DNA of 64,000 nucleotides, from positions 1 to 64,000 of the forward strand of contig NZ_QHCS01000011.1 of assembly GCF_003545875.1 (NCBI RefSeq), given 5' to 3'. Source of the stretch: Leptospira stimsonii. GTDB taxonomy: Bacteria > Spirochaetota > Leptospiria > Leptospirales > Leptospiraceae. This document shows positions 59,760 to 64,000 of this stretch, piece after piece. The notes under the pieces are model-generated. The model was not told the DNA's origin. It was given only the letters and a program-made list of their open reading frames with translations, and searched no databases. Position 1 is the stretch's first letter, and every line of letters starts with the position of its first letter. The translations under genes were made by a program, and so were the position numbers.

Positions 59760-60049
59760 AATTATTTTATAATTATAGAATATTCTTATACACTGGAATA
59801 GATTCATCTTAAATTTCATTCGGATCCCTTTTCGAAATCGCCAGTTTGTGTTAAAATGTTTGTTCTAAACCAAAAATTCATATCATAAAAACCTAATTCG
59901 AATTTCAATCCTAACGCCCATCGTCTTCCATACACGGAACGGAACGAATTCGTCACAAACGGATTGTAAAGACTTCATTTCTTATGTGATTCGAAAGCGA
60001 ACGAAGAGTCAGTTTCGACTGCAATGATAAAAGTGAGAAACGAAAGCCT

Positions 60050-60859
60050 TCATGGACAAAAAGTCATCTCTAACTTATTTTTCCAGTATGTTGCCTCTGT
60101 ACTAGGGAAGGGCCAAAATCGTTTCATATCCGAAATCATCAATCTAACTTTCGCCCCTACTACCGGGTCCGTTTGACAAATTTGCATTAGAAATTCATAA
60201 TTTGATTGAGGCCCCATCAGTCCGGAACTAATTTCCGCATAATCCTCGGCAACATTGGAGGTTGCGTACGTTGTGACAAATCCGGGAACCGGATTGTTAA
60301 ACTGAAGCAAAGCCGGAGAAGACCAATCCACATTTGTCGCATAGGCGACCGAATTGAGCGCAACCCAATCAGAATGAACTTCCATCAATAAACCACGCAA
60401 TGCAAAATCAAAGTTATGAGTCATCTCGTGATGGATCGACCGAACTAGATAATTGTCCAAGGTCCCATCCGCAATTCCGGAATTTACATTCAAATAAATT
60501 CTGTTCGCAAAAGGATCCATTGTTCCACCGATAGCCATACTGCCGACGGATAAATTCGAGCAAAGTATCACCCGCTCAACCTTGGCCTTAATCCAATAAC
60601 CACGTGGGTATTTTGCTATTTGAACCCGCAGAATGCTCGAATAATGATCCACATCCTCCTGTGCATACGTTGCATTGCAGTTAATTAAACCGGACATTTC
60701 CGTATGAGTAACGATCTCCACGTCACGATCATAATTCTCCGCTCGGTCCGGTTGGATGAGCGATAAGAATGGAAGTAAATCTTCTAACTCACTCTTCTTC
60801 TGGTTACAGCCAGAACCTATCAGAAAAACGAGCACTAAGGTAAGAATCTTTTGAATCAT
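60050..60859 (-). CDS. Putative zinc metallopeptidase lipoprotein
   Basis: A 269-residue exported protein. The signal ends in the lipobox IGSGC with Cys18 as lipid anchor. The gluzincin-like motif HHEMTHNFDFAL supplies HExxH, and the downstream acidic VAEDYAEISS supplies a plausible third ligand. The conserved ranges SIHHEMTH and EDYAE match putative zinc-binding metallopeptidases. Cysteines at LINCNA and ILCSN may pair. No Shine-Dalgarno is visible. Its substrate and surface position are unknown; a role in peptide degradation at the cell surface is possible. The 290-base gap downstream (59760-60049) holds no gene. Confidence 0.7.
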   Translation of the reverse strand: MIQKILTLVLVFLIGSGCNQKKSELEDLLPFLSLIQPDRAENYDRDVEIVTHTEMSGLINCNATYAQEDVDHYSSILRVQIAKYPRGYWIKAKVERVILCSNLSVGSMAIGGTMDPFANRIYLNVNSGIADGTLDNYLVRSIHHEMTHNFDFALRGLLMEVHSDWVALNSVAYATNVDWSSPALLQFNNPVPGFVTTYATSNVAEDYAEISSGLMGPQSNYEFLMQICQTDPVVGAKVRLMISDMKRFWPFPSTEATYWKNKLEMTFCP

Positions 60860-60987
60860 ATTTAAATAAGACAGATATGGATTTGCAAATTGATCGCAGA
60901 TGATAACTTGAATTTATTATTTTCAAAGCGGGAGAATTCACGAAGTCTTTCCAGAAAAGGTCTTGCACGTCTCATAGGAACGTTAAA

Positions 60988-61659
60988 ATGGATTCTCAAA
61001 TAAACCGGATGAAATGGATCTGCCATCACTGCGAATACAAAAATCCAAACGACTTACAAAACTGTGCACAATGCGGAAATAGAAAAGGACCTAACGTGAA
61101 AACGATCGACTCCTCCGATTCTATTTTTCAAAAATTTGGAAAGTTAGGCACCATTGGTTGGATTTTTATCATTCTATTCGGATTAGCGGCGATCATTCTC
61201 GCACCGATTTTACTGATCAACGCGATTTCCAAAGTAGAAGGTTTTGCGAGTTTTCTCCTGCTAATCGGTGGTTTTTTCGGCGCCCGATCCTCTGCGAAGT
61301 CTCAATTCGGTCCGCCGGCAAACGCAATCTTTATCGTTTTCTTTTCTTTGATGGGCGTCGCAATCGATCAACCGGGGAACTACCTTTACAATCTCCCATT
61401 ACAATTCATTTGTAAGGAAGGGACAAGGCTAGAGAGGACGGTCCAAGTAAGCCATCCTCTTCCGGAAAGAACGGATATGACTCAGGTTTTTACTTGTTCC
61501 ACTTTCTATGGAAAAGAAAAAAATCAAATCCCATTGGCGAAAATCTTAGGAATCCGCTTTTTGGAATACATGATCCTTGGGGGAATCCTTCTTACATTCC
61601 ATAAATGGAATATTCTAAGAAATAATAAAAGGATCGTTACGAGCGAGGAAAGAAAGTAA
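60988..61659 (+). CDS. Membrane protein with RanBP2-type zinc finger
   Basis: A 223-residue protein. Residues 9-30 form a RanBP2-type zinc finger (WICHHCEYKNPNDLQNCAQC), with W, C-x2-C, the Asn and C-x2-C in canonical positions. Four hydrophobic helices follow (about 53-72, 78-95, 107-123 and 190-208), with a hydrophilic loop in between (residues 126-187). Cytoplasmic zinc finger plus helices suggests a regulatory or sorting role, but the family is unknown. AGGAACG lies before the ATG. It is divergent from the metallopeptidase gene. Confidence 0.65.
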   Translation: MDSQINRMKWICHHCEYKNPNDLQNCAQCGNRKGPNVKTIDSSDSIFQKFGKLGTIGWIFIILFGLAAIILAPILLINAISKVEGFASFLLLIGGFFGARSSAKSQFGPPANAIFIVFFSLMGVAIDQPGNYLYNLPLQFICKEGTRLERTVQVSHPLPERTDMTQVFTCSTFYGKEKNQIPLAKILGIRFLEYMILGGILLTFHKWNILRNNKRIVTSEERK

Positions 61660-61804
61660 TCCGAATCGACTCGATCCTTTCCCAAGCCTGATAGAAATCC
61701 GCGTAAAACGGAGAATCGTTCTTAAATAATTCCGAGAAAATAACATTTCGAATTTGCCATATATCAATTCCAAATAAAAAAGGAGGGGATTCCCTTTGAA
61801 ATGT

Positions 61805-62254
61805 TCAAACCGAATGGCTTGCCAGCTTACTCGCCTCTTCCTCCGATACTTTATAAGGACGCATCCTATTTAAATCCATAAACAAACCGTAAAACTTAGC
61901 GGAACAAATGAGCGCACCGTCGGATTCCCGATAAAGATCTTGAATGACAAGAACTCGACTCCCCTTCTGAGCTTCAAATCGTGTTGAAAGTTTTACGATT
62001 TCTGGATATTTAAGCTCCGCCTTGTATTCCAATTCTGCTTTCAAAATCACCGGACCGATCCGACGACTCCGGAGATCGTTCATATCCAATCCCGATTCTT
62101 CGAATGCCGCTCTACGAGCCTCGTCAAAATAACTCTGATAGATTCCGTTATTGACGTGTCCGTTTTCATCCAAATCCACCCATCTGACCTTTAATGTATG
62201 AGTAAAAAGTTTGATCTGCGTTTCGGGACCTTTTTCTTTTTCCAGGATATCCAT
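61805..62254 (-). CDS. Acyl-CoA thioesterase, 4HBT hot-dog fold
   Basis: A 149-residue hot-dog thioesterase, shorter relative of the one at 24032-24562. The catalytic Asp lies in WVDLDENGHVNNGIYQSYFDEARRAAF, and the typical EYKAELKYPEIVKLSTRF and RVLVIQDLYRESDGALICSAKFYG follow. CTGAGGAG stands about 7 bases before the ATG. Two operators lie directly upstream, and the regulator gene reads away on the other side, so this is the target of the TetR protein. The physiological thioester is unknown. Confidence 0.9.
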   Translation of the reverse strand: MDILEKEKGPETQIKLFTHTLKVRWVDLDENGHVNNGIYQSYFDEARRAAFEESGLDMNDLRSRRIGPVILKAELEYKAELKYPEIVKLSTRFEAQKGSRVLVIQDLYRESDGALICSAKFYGLFMDLNRMRPYKVSEEEASKLASHSV

Positions 62255-62265
62255 AAAAACTCCTC

Positions 62266-62287
62266 AGGTAGACCGATTGTTCTACCT
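62266..62287 (-). promoter_or_regulatory. TetR operator, proximal site
   Basis: Inverted repeat with core GGTAGACCGATTGTTCTACC (62267-62286), directly before the thioesterase ribosome binding site. It shares GGTAGAC and TCTACC with the distal site 39 bases away. Confidence 0.75.
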
Positions 62288-62296
62288 CTAATTATC

Positions 62297-62334
62297 CTAT
62301 AAAATGGTAGACAATTTTGTCTACCATTTTATAG
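62297..62334 (-). promoter_or_regulatory. TetR operator, distal site, 38-bp palindrome
   Basis: Perfect inverted repeat with 18-base arms and a two-base centre; core GGTAGACAATTTTGTCTACC at 62306-62325. Its TAGACA..TGTCTA shape is of the kind bound by LmrA/YxaF-type TetR repressors. The outer AT-rich part may also hold the promoter. Confidence 0.8.
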
Positions 62335-62530
62335 TTTCTCCTGATACAATAAATATTTATTTTAGACGAGATTTCTCTAAGCGAAATTTTCAGTGGGAAT
62401 TCCGTTCCCAAGAATCAAAGAATCCGCTTCCAGACGAGGAACCGCGCGAACCTTTCTGCAAAGAAACGAACTTGAACGCTTCTTGATTCTACTTTGAAGC
62501 GAAAATGAATTTCGATAATATAAGGAAACA

Positions 62531-63121
62531 ATGATAAACCCTCTGGTAAATTCGGATCAGGCAAAGGATCGGATTCTAAAATCCGCCGTTAAACTCTTCT
62601 ATGAAAGAGGCTATACAAACACGGGGATCAACGAAATATTAAGCGACGCCGGCGCTTTTAAAAAAAGTTTATACCGTTACTTCCCTTCTAAAAAAGATCT
62701 CGGATTAAGTTATGTGGAATTTCAAGAAGAGGAAATCCTGGGATTGGCGGAATTAATGATGAGAAAATATCCGAAATATGCGGATTTTGTTCCGGCCTGG
62801 GTTCGATTTTTAAAAAGAGGATTGAAGACTACCTATCGTTTCGGATGCCCGCTCGCCAATTTTTCAAATCAAACGCACGATGAACCCGAATTGAGAAAAA
62901 GGGTGCTCGAATCACTGGATCGTTGGAACAAAAGTTTCGCCGTCTATTTCCAAAAAACCGTATGGAAGAAAAAGAAAAATTTAGATTCTAAAACCGCGAT
63001 TGAATATTCGGAAAAGGTTTTATTTCTTTATCAAGGTGCCATGCAACTCTACGGGTTGACCGGCAACAAGAAATTCATAGATCGGCTCGAAACGGAATTA
63101 CTCAAGCTGGAAGAATCCTAA
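62531..63121 (+). CDS. TetR-family regulator, LmrA/YxaF-like
   Basis: A 196-residue repressor. The helix-turn-helix is KDRILKSAVKLFYERGYTNTGINEILSDAGAFKKSLYRYFPSKKDLGLSYV. The C-terminal domain contains GCPLANFSNQT, the family sign of the LmrA/YxaF group. AAGGAAACA precedes the ATG. The gene starts 197 bases from the distal operator, so it may be autoregulated only weakly; the sites serve mainly the divergent thioesterase gene. It converges with the acetyltransferase gene, which ends next base. Confidence 0.9.
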   Translation: MINPLVNSDQAKDRILKSAVKLFYERGYTNTGINEILSDAGAFKKSLYRYFPSKKDLGLSYVEFQEEEILGLAELMMRKYPKYADFVPAWVRFLKRGLKTTYRFGCPLANFSNQTHDEPELRKRVLESLDRWNKSFAVYFQKTVWKKKKNLDSKTAIEYSEKVLFLYQGAMQLYGLTGNKKFIDRLETELLKLEES

Positions 63122-63583
63122 TCAGAGATCCAAGCTGAGTCGAATCATATCCGTGCACCGGATTCCATTTTCATAGATCGGTTCCGCATAGTGTTTTAAG
63201 AAAAAATCCCGATCGATACCTGAAATTCTAAATCCACATTTTTGATAGAGCGCCAATTGGGAAAGACTCGAATTCCCGGTTCCGATCTCCAGGACTTTCA
63301 TTTTCAACTCCTTCGCTTTTGAAATCGCGTGAAGGACCAAGCTTTTGCCGATTCCCATTCCTTGAAATCTATCTTCGACCGCTACGTTGACCAGCTCCAT
63401 CGTTTCCGGTCGAGTGTAAATCAATACGTAAATTCCGACCGTTTCCGTTTTCGAGCGCGCTACATAACAAATTCCTCGTTTCAAATATTCGTTCACGAGT
63501 TCTATGGAAGGATCGGCGGAAAGCAGGAGTTCCAAAGGAGGCTCCGTACTGTTCGGGTCGAATTTTATAATTTCAACATTCAT
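63122..63583 (-). CDS. GNAT-family N-acetyltransferase
   Basis: A 153-residue acetyltransferase with the acetyl-CoA loop VEDRFQGMGIGKSLVLHAISKAKE (Q/R-x-x-G-x-G/A) and the core ELVNVAV, LEIGTGNSSLSQLALYQKCGF. The end carries GIRCTDMIRLSLDL. Members modify small molecules or proteins; the acceptor is unknown. Single gene. The gap 63584-63838 (255 bases) has no credible gene. Confidence 0.85.
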   Translation of the reverse strand: MNVEIIKFDPNSTEPPLELLLSADPSIELVNEYLKRGICYVARSKTETVGIYVLIYTRPETMELVNVAVEDRFQGMGIGKSLVLHAISKAKELKMKVLEIGTGNSSLSQLALYQKCGFRISGIDRDFFLKHYAEPIYENGIRCTDMIRLSLDL

Positions 63584-63838
63584 ATTGGTTCGTAAGGAAA
63601 TGGATTCAAGTTGTCTTCTATAAGACTAAAATCAATTGATTTCGGATTCTTAAATTCCAAAAGAACCGTTATTTATCTTTTTAAAAATGTTCCGGAATAC
63701 ATCCTTGAAAAAAGGAAAGATGGAACAACCAATGGAAGAATCTTAGTGAATTCTATCGGAGATAAAAAATTCTTTGGTTCATCCTCGGTTCCGAAGAGTT
63801 TTCGGTTTCGAACCGCGTAGATCGCAAAACAAAACCAG

Positions 63839-64000
63839 ATGTCCCAAAGCTTTAAAAATCCAAACGTCGCGGAAGTCTTCCGGAATTATCCCAAGGAGAT
63901 TCGAGAACGATTATTAAGTATAAGAGAATTGATCTTCAAAATCGCAAAAACGACCGAAGGGGTTGGAGATCTAGAAGAAACCTTAAAATGGGGACAACCC
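63839..64000 (+). CDS. DUF1801-like protein, truncated by the window edge
   Basis: The first 54 codons of a gene: VAEVFRNYPKEIRERLLSIRELI and the final ETLKWGQP fit the DUF1801 (YdhG-like) pattern of an FxxYPxxxRxRLLxxRxLI helix followed by a W-x-P turn. No clear Shine-Dalgarno. It continues beyond the window, so nothing more can be said. Confidence 0.6.
   Translation, partial: MSQSFKNPNVAEVFRNYPKEIRERLLSIRELIFKIAKTTEGVGDLEETLKWGQP

Noticed and set aside
63611..63820. Small plus-strand frame before the last gene
   Set aside because: Not supported by start signals or composition; reads like noncoding sequence.

Overview
The window is about 64 kb of chromosomal sequence from a spirochaete of the genus Leptospira. 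The evidence is the gene content: OmpL47-type repeat surface protein, a FlaA-like sheath protein, many short lipoproteins with relaxed lipoboxes, a split transketolase, and several large PAS histidine kinases. The base composition is moderate, genes sit on both strands in short operons, and Shine-Dalgarno sequences of the AGGA/GGAG type precede many starts. The species cannot be fixed from the sequence. There is no sign of prophage, intact insertion sequence, CRISPR array or plasmid functions; this looks like core chromosome with small lineage-specific genes.

Layout. 0-10 kb: SpoIIE-type phosphatase receptor, dusA, a lipoprotein coupled to bifunctional mnmC, recQ, and a large lipoprotein closed by a perfect 20-bp terminator stem. 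10-16 kb: an ECF sigma factor, a FecR-like membrane anti-sigma protein and an envelope protein in one operon, then dinB, a ComF-type protein, an OmpL47-type repeat protein and a FlaA-like protein. 17-25 kb: two histidine kinases, then a MarR regulator and hot-dog thioesterase behind a palindromic operator. 25-31 kb: a divergent Fpg/Nei-family protein, a PdxB-like dehydrogenase, and an operon of lipase-chaperone-like protein, lnt and a DEDD exonuclease. 31-43 kb: a metallo-hydrolase, a kinase plus response regulator pair, membrane protein and lipoprotein genes, polyprenyl synthase, SirB1-like protein and transketolase N-terminal subunit. 43 kb: tRNA-Thr and tRNA-Tyr followed by two 123-bp direct repeats. 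43.5-52 kb: TPR-like protein, class A PBP with an N-terminal zinc ribbon, ChaN-family protein, exported glutathione peroxidase, and a quinone-oxidoreductase/LysR divergent pair. 52-64 kb: small hypothetical genes, an EamA transporter, lpxD, leuDC with a divergent LysR gene, a metallopeptidase-like lipoprotein, a RanBP2-type zinc-finger membrane protein, and a second thioesterase facing a TetR gene across two strong operators.

Common themes are signal transduction (four multi-domain sensors, one ECF system), envelope building (Lnt, LpxD, PBP1, polyprenyl synthase, lipoproteins), tRNA modification (DusA, MnmC) and DNA repair (RecQ, DinB, the Fpg-like protein). The strongest non-obvious signals are two acyl-CoA thioesterase genes each with its own regulator and near-perfect operator palindromes, two kinases with the same extra block of about 95 residues between H box and N box, and a KDGS-type module shared by the anti-sigma protein and the envelope protein encoded next to it.
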